Origin: DATJHM01 sp963777355
Lineage (GTDB): Bacteria; Chloroflexota; Ktedonobacteria; Ktedonobacterales; Ktedonobacteraceae
NCBI GenBank assembly: GCA_963777355.1
Contig: CAVZQK010000010.1
Coordinates: forward strand, 310,001 to 374,000
Direction of reading: 5' to 3'
DNA length: 64,000 nucleotides
The notes below the pieces were generated by a model, which saw nothing but the letters and a program-made list of their open reading frames with translations, ran no database searches and was not told the DNA's origin. The position numbers were made by a program, and so were the translations under genes. This document shows, in pieces, positions 26,136 to 35,264 of this stretch (the first letter of the stretch is position 1; every line of letters starts with the position of its first letter).

Positions 26136-28762
26136 ATGAAGTGGCCAAGACAGTCACGTTTACTCGTTGCTATTCTTGTTGTTTTGGGCATCATTATCGG
26201 CTCTGTGACAGGAAGCTTTTTCTACTTGCATAAAAACCAATCTGCATTCGCATCTGGAGTGCAACATTATTTCTATATATTCGCGATTGGCGATATGTAT
26301 GTGTTTGATATAGATAATAATAATCAACTTATCAAAACTGTCCCTCTGCCAATTCAAGATGTGCGTGGTGTTGTTGCTAATGCTGCTACTGGCATGTTAT
26401 ATATCAGTCATGGTGGCACTGGTGGCTCACGTGGAGCTGGCGCACTGATGAAATATAATCTGGCAACAAGTAGCATTGTCTGGAATATCCCTTTCGCTTC
26501 AGGTGTTGACTATATGGCCATTACACCCGATGGGCAGACAATCTATCTCGCTGATGGCGACCAGAATCCAGATGGAAAATGGTATGTCGTTGATGCGAAT
26601 GCAGGAACTACCAAAACCACGATTACCGCTGCACCAGGTGCTCATAATGCGGTGATGAGCCCGGATGGCAAATATGTCTATTTTGGTGGGACGCAGGGAA
26701 ATAACTTTTTTGTGGCAAGTACTGCGACAAACCAGATCGTTCAGCAGATTCCTACTAATGCACCTGTACGTCCCTTTACGGTGAACGCTGAAAATACCTT
26801 CGCCTTCGTGAATGAGACGAGCCTGATTGGTTTCCAGGTCCTTGATCTCAAAGCTGGTAAGCCGCTCTATACGGTACAACCACCTGCAAAGTTCACTGGA
26901 ATCGCCAACATCCAGAATTTTTCGCACGGTGTCTCGCTCTCGCCAGACGAGAAAGAGCTCTATGTGATGGATGCTCCTAATGATATGGTGCACGTCTTTG
27001 ATGTCTCCAAACTCCCTGGAACGGCTCCAACAGATATCGCTGATATTCAGCTCTCTCCTATCACTGGTTCACAGGTCCCTGGTACCTACGATACCCAGAA
27101 AGAGGGTTGGGTGCAACATAGCCTGGATGGCCATTATGTCTATGTAGCGGATTCGGGGATGTGATTAATACTGCGAATCGGCAGATTGTCACAACCATAC
27201 CTCAACTGGCAAATTCTCGTACCTCCCTCGAGGTTGATTGGACGAGCGGCAAAGTGATAAATGCCGGGACGCGCATCAGTGTCGGCCAGGGCTTTGGTAG
27301 CACTGTTGGTGCTCCCTCTGCGGGCCCGCCTGTCACTGTTACTAGCAATGGCCCTGCTATGAAAGGACCCGTCAGCGCGAACTGGACTTTTGCGGAAGGC
27401 CGCGTCGGCAAAAATTTCCGTGAGTATCTGACTATTGATGATCCCGATCCTGCAAATGCGTGTACGGTGAATATTCAATATCACTATACTCCTGATGGCG
27501 GTACAGCGATGACTAAATCGGTCACTGTCCCTGTTGCCGCTGGGAGCCGGGCTACGGAGTCGGTGAATAGCGATCTTGGCTTCGATTCGGCGGGAGGCAA
27601 TGCCGCTGCTGTTGCTGCAATTGTCTCGACGACCAATGCAACTCCTGGTTGTACTGGCGTGATGGTTGAACGCCCTATGTACTTTACGAACTATCATGGG
27701 ATGTCCAGTGGGACCGATGTGATTGGCGCAACTCAGCTTGGCACAAAATTCTACTTCGCGGATGTTCCATCTGGAGCCAATGCTACCAGTTATCTGACGG
27801 TCTTTAATCCAGGGACGACTCCTGCGAATATTACTGCAAACTATGCGGCAAATGGACATATTATCCAGCAAACAAGTACTGTTGCCCCAGGGGTACGTGC
27901 TACGCTTGCGGTGAATGCGGTAATTAGTGCTGACCATGTTGCGGCAACGGTTACCTCTTCTGTTCCTGTGCTGGTGGAGCGCCCATCCTATATGTCCAAT
28001 GCGAATGGCTCTGGTGCGGCTGATATTGTTGGTGCCGGTGCTCTGGCTAATGACTGGAACTTTGCGGAAGGCTTTACTGGCTCTGGCTTCCAGGAAAATC
28101 TGACTATTGCGAATCTTGATCCTGCAAATGCAACTGCGAATGTTTCTATCATTCTCAAATCACAGACTGGCGCGACTCAGACCTTCCCTGTGACGGTCAA
28201 TGCAAATAACCAGATTATCTGGAACGTGAACCAGTATAATGCCTTCGCCGGTTCTACTCCTGAGGTCTCCGCCGAGGTGAAATCGACGGGTGCGAATATC
28301 GTGGTTCAACGCGAGATTTACTTCCAGTATCATCACTCTCTGAGTAATGGAACTGTCCAGTCTAACGGTGTTACCGACGTTCTGGGCCAGGTTGGACCAG
28401 CCGCGAAAAGCGCCTATACATTCGCGGAAGGCTATAGCAATAACGGATACCAGGTATGGCTCACGCTTGAGAATCCGATGGCGAGTGCAGAGAATATTAC
28501 GGTGAGTATCGTCAATGGAAATCATATGGTCTACGATCAGCAGGTCACGGTGGGCGCGCATAGCCGCTTTACTTTCGATGTCTCTGCTGCGGTCCTGGGT
28601 CATATCGCGATTCCGGGTAATATTCCGAGCTTTGAGGCCTCTATGACAGTACAGTCAAGCAACGGCGGCGTCTTCGTCGCTGAACGCCCTGCGTACTGGA
28701 ATACAGCCAATTCTGCTTACGTGGTTGATGGTGGCAGTGATGCGTTTGGCTATACAGGCTAA
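26136..28762 (+). pseudogene. Large secreted beta-propeller protein with four C-terminal repeats, one-base frameshift
   Basis: Two frames join into about 875 residues. Residues 1-342: membrane anchor (about 9-29, LLVAILVVLGIIIGSVTG), then YVTN-type propeller blades (VDYMAITPDGQTIYLADG, AVMSPDGKYVYFGG, GVSLSPDEKELYVMD, HSLDGHYVYVADSG). After the break the frame continues D-VINTANRQIV, completing the last blade, and leads to four repeats of about 115 residues, each starting near F-A-E-G or F-A-D-V and ending in V-E-R-P-x-Y or similar (VERPMYF, VERPSYM, VQREIYF, AERPAYW). The repeats resemble DUF5719-type surface domains. The shift is at GATTCGGGGATGTG (27155-27158); one more G would restore the frame. 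A cell-surface adhesion or binding role is inferred. Confidence 0.75.
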
Positions 28763-28787
28763 ACTACATCTTCTGCTATGATTGCTC

Positions 28788-28834
28788 GCTCCTGCTCTCT
28801 GCCTGTCACCAGGTATGAGGCAGGAGCGTTTTTT
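28788..28834 (+). terminator. Rho-independent terminator of the propeller gene
   Basis: GCTCCTGC (28788-28795) pairs with GCAGGAGC (28820-28827), followed by GTTTTTT. An inner CCTGTCACCAGG segment can extend the structure. It lies 26 bases after the stop codon. Confidence 0.8.
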
Positions 28835-28972
28835 GTAGAGGTGACAACCACGACCATTTCAAGTTGTTGCTCTCCGTAAACGTTTGTTTTTCTTCAGTAG
28901 ATACGCTATGCTTCTGAACACGAAGCAATCAATTCTCGCTTGATAGTTCTCGTTTGTGGAGTGCTTGAAAAT

Positions 28973-29722
28973 ATGGACGCAAAAAAAATTCTTTCTGCCA
29001 CTGAGCATCGCCCCTATCCTCTGCCTGCTGGACCCTGGATCATGCAGCAGGAATGGCACAATCTGCTGTTCGCTCATTATCCTATTGCTCATGCTCTTCT
29101 GCGACCTTTGATTCCCCCTCAACTTACGCTCGATACCTACGATGCAACTTGTTGGGTCGGTATCGTCCCCTTTTTGATGCGCAATGTCTATCCGCGTGGC
29201 CTCTTTGCTGTGCCCTGGCTCTCGCAGTTCCCCGAACTCAATGTGCGTACTTACGTTACTGTCAATGGTATCCCTGGTGTCTATTTTTTTAGTCTCGAAG
29301 CTGGCAATGCACTTGCGGTCTCGCTCGCTCGCAATCTCTTTTATCTTCCCTATTTTCATGCTGCTATGGAGATAAGATCTATGACTGATGGCTTTCTGTA
29401 TCGTAGCCGCCGCATCCATCGAGGTGCGCCCAATGCCGATTTTTCTGCCCTCTATCGTCCAACGGCTGCCGTTGCTCTGTCCGAGCCGGGCTCTCTGGAA
29501 TATTGGTTTACTGAACGCTATTGCCTCTATGCTGTTCATCGTAACCAGGCCTATCGGGGTAATATTCATCATCTTCGCTGGCCTTTGCAGGTCGCTGAGT
29601 GGGACCTTTCCTATAATACGATGGCTCAGTCTCACCACATTCCTCTCTCTGAAGATACTCAACCTCTGCTCCATTTTGCCCGCTTGCAAGAAGTCCTCGT
29701 TTGGCCTTTGCAACGTGTCTGA
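28973..29722 (+). CDS. YqjF/DUF2071 family protein
   Basis: The 249-residue product matches the DUF2071 layout: an N-terminal WIMQQEWHNLLFAHYPI with the conserved W-x(3)-L-F-x-H, a LRPLIPPQLTLDTYD segment, WVGIVPFLM, FPELNVRTYV, GVYFFSLEAGN and, near the end, ERYCLYA and HHLRWPLQVAEWDL. These proteins are acetoacetate-decarboxylase-like folds of unknown activity, and B. subtilis YqjF is a distant relative. The start at 28973 was preferred because homology begins just after it; a longer frame from 28940 adds only hydrophobic residues with no ribosome site. It stands alone between a terminator and the CoxG gene. Confidence 0.82.
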   Translation: MDAKKILSATEHRPYPLPAGPWIMQQEWHNLLFAHYPIAHALLRPLIPPQLTLDTYDATCWVGIVPFLMRNVYPRGLFAVPWLSQFPELNVRTYVTVNGIPGVYFFSLEAGNALAVSLARNLFYLPYFHAAMEIRSMTDGFLYRSRRIHRGAPNADFSALYRPTAAVALSEPGSLEYWFTERYCLYAVHRNQAYRGNIHHLRWPLQVAEWDLSYNTMAQSHHIPLSEDTQPLLHFARLQEVLVWPLQRV

Positions 29723-29898
29723 AGAAGGGCGAAAAAATATTCTCTCTTCTGATCACAGATGGAGCTTCTTTTCCCTACCCATTAGCTCTGCTATTTTATG
29801 CAGAAAATATATTTGTGATATGATAATAGTAGAGCAAGGTTTCGGCAATGCTGGCGGGTCTCCAATCTCTGGCACTGCCGAGAGAGAAAGGTGCCCAT

Positions 29899-30360
29899 AT
29901 GGAATTTTCTGGTACACAGACGATTGCCTCGCCCATAGACCATGTCTGGGCGTATCTGCTGGATGTAAATAAGGTTGCGGAGTGTGCCCCCGGCTTTCAA
30001 AGCCTGGAGGTGCTTGGAACTGAACATTGGAAGGCTCTTATCTCTGTTGGCGTTGGTCCCGTGAAGGCAAAGTTTACTATGGATGTGACACGCCCAGAAA
30101 TGCATGAGCCTGACCATATGGTGGTGAAGGGTCGTGGCAAAGCCCCTGGAAGCGCTGTCGAACTCTCTGGTGATATGCACCTCTCCACTGAAGGTGATCT
30201 GACTCGTATGGATTGGAAGGCTCATGTGATCGTGAGTGGCACGATTGCTAGTGTGGGCGCACGCCTGATGTCCAGTACGGCTGAGAAGCTCACTGGCCAG
30301 TTCTTCACCTGTCTTAGCTCAAAGCTGTTGGCCTCTGAAACTGCCGCAAGCGAAGGCTGA
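29899..30360 (+). CDS. CoxG-like SRPBCC protein
   Basis: The 153-residue protein starts MEFSGTQTIASPIDHVWAYL and continues with DVNKVAECAPGFQSLEV, the typical opening of carbon monoxide dehydrogenase subunit G (CoxG) proteins, then GPVKAKFTMDVT, the GSAVELSGDMHLS strand pair and a C-terminal helix with VGARLMSSTAEKLTGQFF. SRPBCC folds hold a hydrophobic ligand cavity; CoxG anchors molybdenum CO dehydrogenase to the membrane and has recently been linked to quinone handling. No cox catalytic genes are nearby. The start was chosen from AGAAAGG 7 bases upstream. Confidence 0.85.
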   Translation: MEFSGTQTIASPIDHVWAYLLDVNKVAECAPGFQSLEVLGTEHWKALISVGVGPVKAKFTMDVTRPEMHEPDHMVVKGRGKAPGSAVELSGDMHLSTEGDLTRMDWKAHVIVSGTIASVGARLMSSTAEKLTGQFFTCLSSKLLASETAASEG

Positions 30361-30430
30361 TCTGTGTCGTTCTCGATCTTCTCTGTTCGTTATTTTGTGC
30401 TTTCCGAGAAGGTAAGAAGGACGAAAAGAC

Positions 30431-30464
30431 GCTGTGGCTTTAAATAGACCAGGCCTGCCACAGC
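30431..30464. terminator. Hairpin between convergent CoxG-like genes
   Basis: GCTGTGGC (30431-30438) pairs with GCCACAGC (30457-30464). No long T-run follows on either strand, so it is a weak terminator or transcript-end stabiliser shared by both convergent genes. Confidence 0.4.
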
Positions 30465-30511
30465 GCCTCCTGCCGATTTTCGGGCGGAGAGAGGGAGACT
30501 AGGAGAGTGTC

Positions 30512-30934
30512 TTAGCCAGAATTCTCAAAGAAAGAGTTGAGCGATTTTTTGACAATTCCCTGGCTTAAGGGGTTGTTTGCAATGGCAACCGGTCCTTCAA
30601 GCTCGGCACTCGCCTGATAGTTGAGTAATGCTCCATCAACTTCATCAGCCAGATCAATCTGACTTACGGCGTTGACTTTCCCACCTCGCCCCTGGCGCAA
30701 TACCTGGAGCTCGATATGGTGAGGGGCCTGGCGATTTGCAATCGTGATCACGATTGCATAGGGTCCCTTGAGACCTGGGATCGGTGTGGTGATGTTGGCC
30801 TGGATGCGGTTGGCATCCAGATAGCTTACGGTTTCACATCCTGGAATGCTCTCTTTTAAGACTTCAGAATTTAAAAGCGCGTTATACACTTGTGTACTTG
30901 GCGCTTTAAACTTGTGGGTTCCATTCAGTTTCAT
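30512..30934 (-). CDS. CoxG-like SRPBCC protein (second, divergent copy)
   Basis: This 140-residue protein begins MKLNGTHKFKAPSTQVYNAL with LKESIPGCETVSYLD, again the CoxG opening, then IPGLKGPYAIVITIANRQ and a closing YQASAELEGPVAIANNPLSQGIVKKSLNSFF helix. It is only distantly similar to the product of the gene at 29899, although the two lie tail to tail. The N-terminal P-G-C/P-G motif at the cavity mouth is kept in both. Its ligand is unknown. Confidence 0.83.
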   Translation of the reverse strand: MKLNGTHKFKAPSTQVYNALLNSEVLKESIPGCETVSYLDANRIQANITTPIPGLKGPYAIVITIANRQAPHHIELQVLRQGRGGKVNAVSQIDLADEVDGALLNYQASAELEGPVAIANNPLSQGIVKKSLNSFFENSG

Positions 30935-31137
30935 GAAAAAATTTTTCTCCTCTTCCTTTAACTACAGCGAGATCAAAACGGATAAATGCTGTAATGATAG
31001 AAGATTGCTTCATAAATATTTCGACTTTTTTTGCAACCTTCTTGTGTCGCTCTGCCAGTGCCCATTGTAGCCGTTTTGCTCTCTTCTTTCAAGAAAAAGG
31101 AATTTTTTCTCCAAATTTCCTAATGCCAATTCACCTG

Positions 31138-31809
31138 CTAAAGCTCTCCCTCAACCTCTCTCTGTATTCTTTGAAAGAAGTAATTCATATAGTCGTACCG
31201 CTCCTGTGCAAGTAGTTTCCCTGTCTCTGTCGTCATGCGTGCAGGCATATTGCCGAAAAGCAGTTGAAACTCTATTGTGGGGGAGTAGTCTGAACGTTTG
31301 CGCAATTCACGTACGGTAAGAGGATCTACCGGTTCTTGAATCTCTTTCGGCAGGGGGGCATAAATTTTCTGATTGTAGCGCCCGGTAATGCAATACAGAC
31401 GGGCTATTCCTAGAGCACCCAGGCAATCAATTTTATCGGCGTCAAAGAGAATTCGTCCTTCCAAACTTGTCGGCGCTCCACTTCCGGTCTGCCGATGGTC
31501 ACGAATTGCTTGCTGGACTGCTGGCAACGCCTGCTGCGGAAAATCGGTACTGCTTAAAAGCTCTGCTGCCATCTCTGCGCTTATCTGGGCATGGTCACCG
31601 CCGCTGCGTCTTTCTCGTTCCTGGCCGAGATCGTGAAAGGCGACTGCTGCCCATATTGTGGGGAGATCACCACCTTCTCGTCTCTGAATCGTCTCTGCTA
31701 GCGCGATGACGCGCTGAATATGGTCGAAATCGTGTGAGGCATCTTCACTACCCTCTTGCTCCATTACGTCTTTTGCTAACCTAAGTAACCAGCTACGTAG
31801 CTCTCTCAT
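31138..31809 (-). CDS. HD-domain metal-dependent phosphohydrolase
   Basis: From ATG 31809, one base after the histidine kinase stop codon, the 223-residue product carries the HD set: His30 (HDFDHIQRV), His59-Asp60 (AVAFHDLGQ) and Asp125 (ILFDADKIDCLG), with GDHAQISAEMAAELL and IRDHR between. This is the YedJ/uncharacterised HDIG-like layout of nucleotide or cyclic-nucleotide phosphohydrolases, acting in the cytoplasm. Tight coupling to a sensor kinase gene suggests that the hydrolase level follows the kinase, possibly as a signalling output, though this is inference. The longer frame upstream overlaps the kinase antiparallel to nothing and was not used. Confidence 0.85.
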   Translation of the reverse strand: MRELRSWLLRLAKDVMEQEGSEDASHDFDHIQRVIALAETIQRREGGDLPTIWAAVAFHDLGQERERRSGGDHAQISAEMAAELLSSTDFPQQALPAVQQAIRDHRQTGSGAPTSLEGRILFDADKIDCLGALGIARLYCITGRYNQKIYAPLPKEIQEPVDPLTVRELRKRSDYSPTIEFQLLFGNMPARMTTETGKLLAQERYDYMNYFFQRIQREVEGEL

Positions 31810-31810
31810 C

Positions 31811-34750
31811 TTACTTGTCGTCTTTCTTGCTCTCTTCGTTCTTCTCGCTCTTCTCTTCAAAAAGCGGGAGGGTGATGATAAAACAACTTCCTTCTCCCTC
31901 AATACCCTTACTCTCCACCCGAATTGTTCCATCCTGTAAACGGAGAAATTCCGCTACGACGTACAGGCCAAGTCCAACCCCTCTGGCGGTTGGTCCCGCT
32001 GAATGGATGTTTGGTGCCCGATAGAAACTTTCAAAGAGCCGGGCTTGAGCATCAGATGGTACGCCGATTCCCTTGTCTTGAATCCGAATCTCCGCTTCGT
32101 GCTTGCCTGTTTTGCTCTGACTCTGCTTCAGGACGACGGAGATGGGACCACCATGTGGACTATATTTTATGGCATTTTGCAGCAGGTTGGCAAAAATTTG
32201 TAATAGCCGTGCCTTATCTCCATATACTTCGTAAGACTGCTTGCCGCGTAATGATCGGTAGCTTAAGCGGTGCCGTTCTGTGGTCGTTGCATGCTGCTTT
32301 ACTGCCTGCTGTATGACTTCTTCCAGATTGAGTCTCTCCTTCTGAAGGACGATCTGTCCACGGTTTAATTGGGTGACCTCCAGGAAGGTGTTGACGATAT
32401 TGGTGAGTTGCCGTGTCTGGCTTTCAATGTTATCGATGCTGTCTCGCAATCTCTCTGGCCACTCTGCCATTGGTGCCCGCTTCAATGCTCGCTCCATCAT
32501 CTGGCTATGCGCGAGGATGACGGTGAGGGGCGTCCGGAATTCGTGGGCTGTTAGCGCCAGAAACTCGTCTTTGAGCGCATTTGAAACCCGCATGGCCGCC
32601 TCGTGGGTTCGTGCCTGTTCCGCTTCTTGTTGCCAGCGCACCTGCTCAATCGCGAGTCCGGTGAATTGCGCAATCCCTTCAATTACTGCTACGTCCCAGA
32701 GGCTGAAGTCTCGCTTTTCTTTTACCGCTTTGTTCTCGTTTTGTATCTGTGCCGTACGCTCAAGCAACATTACGCCGAGCAACTTCTCATGATGGGTAAT
32801 AGGGGCCGCAATAAATAAGAGTTGCTCTTTCTCCTGTATTCCTGCTCGCTCTGCAATCTCTCCTGGCTGTATTAAGACCGCGTGTCCCTGCGCCAATTGC
32901 TTGTAGACTTCGTCTTGTGGCGAAAGCCAGTTTCTCTGTCTGGCTAGCCAGCCCGATTCTTTTTCAGCGGCGATGCCGATGGAGGTGAGCGGTATAAATA
33001 TCTGCTGGCTCTCATCATAATAGTGTACAACGCCCCGCTGACAACTCAGTACATTCATAGTCATTGATAATGTGCGCTGAAGAATATCTTTGATCTCTGT
33101 CAGGCCGGAGACAACTTCTGCTGCATGCAGCATGGTGTCCAACGCCCGGCGAATGCGCTGCTCCGCTTGCACCTGCTCTGTGACATCTCGAAATGCACTG
33201 ACGATACCAATCTGCTGCACTTTCCCATCAAAAAGTGGCACGATGTTTAATTCTAGAATGCGCTCTGTTCCATCGGTTCTCCTGGTCAGGACCCGCTCTC
33301 CCCGAATCGCCTCTCCTCGCAATCCTCTGGCGAACGGCATCTCTTCTGCTGCTAGCTTCTGCCTCTTTAGCGTATAAATATCTTGCTGCGTGAAAATATC
33401 TGGCAGGTGTTCTAGCATATTCTGTCCCGCTGCCAGGATACTTTGTGTTGCTACTATCTGGCCTGCACTATTGTTGCGTAAAAGCACTCTCCCTTGCATG
33501 TCTTGTACGGTAATTCCCTCGTTCATTGCATTAAATACGGCATCCAGTGTGTTTGCTCGCTCCATTGCTAGTGAAGCAATTTGCCGCGTCTTTGAAAGAA
33601 TATGATCGCGTTCAATCGCCATCGCACATTGAGTGGCGACATCTTGCGCAAAGGTATATTGTTCAGGTCCTGGTTCGATACTGTTTTGTTGATAGTGAAT
33701 TAAGGCAAAACCTGCGCTGGTACGCGTGGCGAAGGGCGATTGTTTGGGAATGTCTGGTGTACCATTGCTATGGTTGCTTACAATGAGCGGGACTATCAGG
33801 ACGTTTGTCAGACCTAGACGCTGAAACCAGTCTTTTTCTTTTCCCGTAAGCTGCTCTTTATAGATGAAAACTGGCTGGCCCTGTTGGCTGGCTATCTGGC
33901 AGTTCGGCAGTTCTGTGAGGGTGGGGATATGCATCTGACTCGGTTCGTTTTCCTCTCTGAGCCCAATTGTGTTGACAACCTGGAGTCGTTCACCGCTTAT
34001 AAGCGTCATGGCGATGCCGGTGACCTCTAATCCACTCATCAGGTGCCTGGTGGCCAGTCCTAAAACTGTCAGCATGTCCTCTCCTGCGTTAACTGCCAGG
34101 GCTACCTGGTGGAGCGCCTGGACCCGCGCAGTGAGACGCTCTGCATGACGCCTCTCTACCTCTGCCTGTTGATAGATTCGTGCATGGTCAATCGCTACTG
34201 CTGCTTGTTGTCCTATTGCACGGGCAAGTTGTTGTTGTTCTTTACTGAATGTCCACTGCTTGTCTGGGACATCTAACGACATCATACCAACGGTACGCTT
34301 CTCCCGAATTAACGCTATTAAGAGCACTGATCTGACCAGAAAGGTCTTTGCGAGTGTCTGCATCGCCTGACTTTCTGCCTGCCGTAAATCTTCCTGGTAG
34401 AGCATTCCCTGCTGGGTAAGAAGGTGTTGGATGGTCTGATCTTGTAGGGGAAGTGAGCTGCGGTGCCAGATTCGGTCTGCTCGTTGAAGCTCCCTGTTCT
34501 GGAAGTGAGAGGAAGAGACATGATAGGCTGAGGGGCGAAAACAGCCTGTCTCTTCATCAAGTAGCCAGACTGCGCAACGTTCAACATCACAAACTTCAGT
34601 TGTACGACGCACCAGAACATGGAGAATGCGTGTGAGATCAAGAGAGGAGGCCAGCAGCTCTGCCAACTCGCGTAATAGCTCACTCTCGCGCAAGGCATTT
34701 AATAAACGTAGGTGCTCGTACTCAGTGATAGATTTGTTCTCGCTCGACAT
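31811..34750 (-). CDS. Multi-sensor histidine kinase (GAF-GAF-PAS-GAF-HisKA-HATPase)
   Basis: The 979-residue soluble kinase has GAF-like modules at about 25-185 and 205-390 (VCDVERCAVWLLDEETG; VTGIAMTLISGERLQ), a PAS domain at about 400-520 (VFNAMNEGITVQDMQGRVLLRNN, then VSAFRDVTEQ), a third GAF at about 535-700 (TMNVLSCQRGVVHYYDESQ), and the kinase core. The phospho-accepting His is at 736 in LTAHEFRTPLTVIL; the N box lies at about 853-862 (FANLLQNAIKYSP), with DKGIGVP and GVGLGLYVV for ATP. The C-terminal tail is Lys/Glu-rich. No receiver domain or regulator follows, only the HD hydrolase, so its target is elsewhere. Confidence 0.92.
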   Translation of the reverse strand: MSSENKSITEYEHLRLLNALRESELLRELAELLASSLDLTRILHVLVRRTTEVCDVERCAVWLLDEETGCFRPSAYHVSSSHFQNRELQRADRIWHRSSLPLQDQTIQHLLTQQGMLYQEDLRQAESQAMQTLAKTFLVRSVLLIALIREKRTVGMMSLDVPDKQWTFSKEQQQLARAIGQQAAVAIDHARIYQQAEVERRHAERLTARVQALHQVALAVNAGEDMLTVLGLATRHLMSGLEVTGIAMTLISGERLQVVNTIGLREENEPSQMHIPTLTELPNCQIASQQGQPVFIYKEQLTGKEKDWFQRLGLTNVLIVPLIVSNHSNGTPDIPKQSPFATRTSAGFALIHYQQNSIEPGPEQYTFAQDVATQCAMAIERDHILSKTRQIASLAMERANTLDAVFNAMNEGITVQDMQGRVLLRNNSAGQIVATQSILAAGQNMLEHLPDIFTQQDIYTLKRQKLAAEEMPFARGLRGEAIRGERVLTRRTDGTERILELNIVPLFDGKVQQIGIVSAFRDVTEQVQAEQRIRRALDTMLHAAEVVSGLTEIKDILQRTLSMTMNVLSCQRGVVHYYDESQQIFIPLTSIGIAAEKESGWLARQRNWLSPQDEVYKQLAQGHAVLIQPGEIAERAGIQEKEQLLFIAAPITHHEKLLGVMLLERTAQIQNENKAVKEKRDFSLWDVAVIEGIAQFTGLAIEQVRWQQEAEQARTHEAAMRVSNALKDEFLALTAHEFRTPLTVILAHSQMMERALKRAPMAEWPERLRDSIDNIESQTRQLTNIVNTFLEVTQLNRGQIVLQKERLNLEEVIQQAVKQHATTTERHRLSYRSLRGKQSYEVYGDKARLLQIFANLLQNAIKYSPHGGPISVVLKQSQSKTGKHEAEIRIQDKGIGVPSDAQARLFESFYRAPNIHSAGPTARGVGLGLYVVAEFLRLQDGTIRVESKGIEGEGSCFIITLPLFEEKSEKNEESKKDDK

Positions 34751-35264
34751 TCGCTGAACCTCTCTGGGTGCAAATAACTGACCCTTTCTTTATGCAGATT
34801 CCTGCAAAAAACCGGTGCCTATCCAACTGGACCTTTTTGGCTTTCCCAGGTATACTCTCTCTGAGGCTGGAGTATGCTGGATGGCCAGGTGCCGCTTTTT
34901 ACTTTCTTTGGTCCGCTTTGAGGATACAGCACTGGAGACGTCAACCATTCAGCCGTGTGAGCCCGCCAACTGACTGACAGCCTTTCCCTTCAGTGGTCTT
35001 GTTGCGTAAAAGTGTAACAGATGGGTCTGGACTCCGTCAAGAAACAAGATTCCAGCCAGTGCAAGCGGTCTTCTCCATCAGGCTTCGGCTTGCACTTGTT
35101 TGTTGCTGTTGTTGTGCCGAAATTGCTTTCTTCGTTTCAGTGTTTCAGTGTTTCAGTACCCTCAAGCGGGTCGAGAAAGGACATCTGCTCCTGCTGCCCC
35201 CAGCAAGGGTAGTCTACCTACGAAACCCGAAAAGGTCAAGTGGAAATGCATTAGGAAACTGGTG
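34751..35264. other. Intergenic region with inverted and tandem repeats
   Basis: No credible gene; a frame extending the next gene upstream to 35100 reads as Cys/Arg-rich nonsense. The region has a perfect 9-base inverted repeat, AGTGCAAGC (35058-35066) with GCTTGCACT (35088-35096), and a tandem repeat of 3 x GTTTCAGT at 35134-35157. Confidence 0.4.
35134..35157. repeat. Three tandem copies of an 8-base unit
   Basis: GTTTCAGT is repeated three times exactly at 35134-35157. It lies 107 bases before the next gene. A slippage-prone spacer or a set of binding sites is possible. Confidence 0.6.

Noticed and set aside
27140..27937. Minus-strand 265-codon frame inside the propeller gene
   Set aside because: Shadow of the repeat-coding sequence; Arg/Ile/Ser-rich and without a ribosome site.
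28859..29713. Minus-strand 284-codon frame over the DUF2071 gene
   Set aside because: Antisense to a recognised family with good codon use; no start signal.
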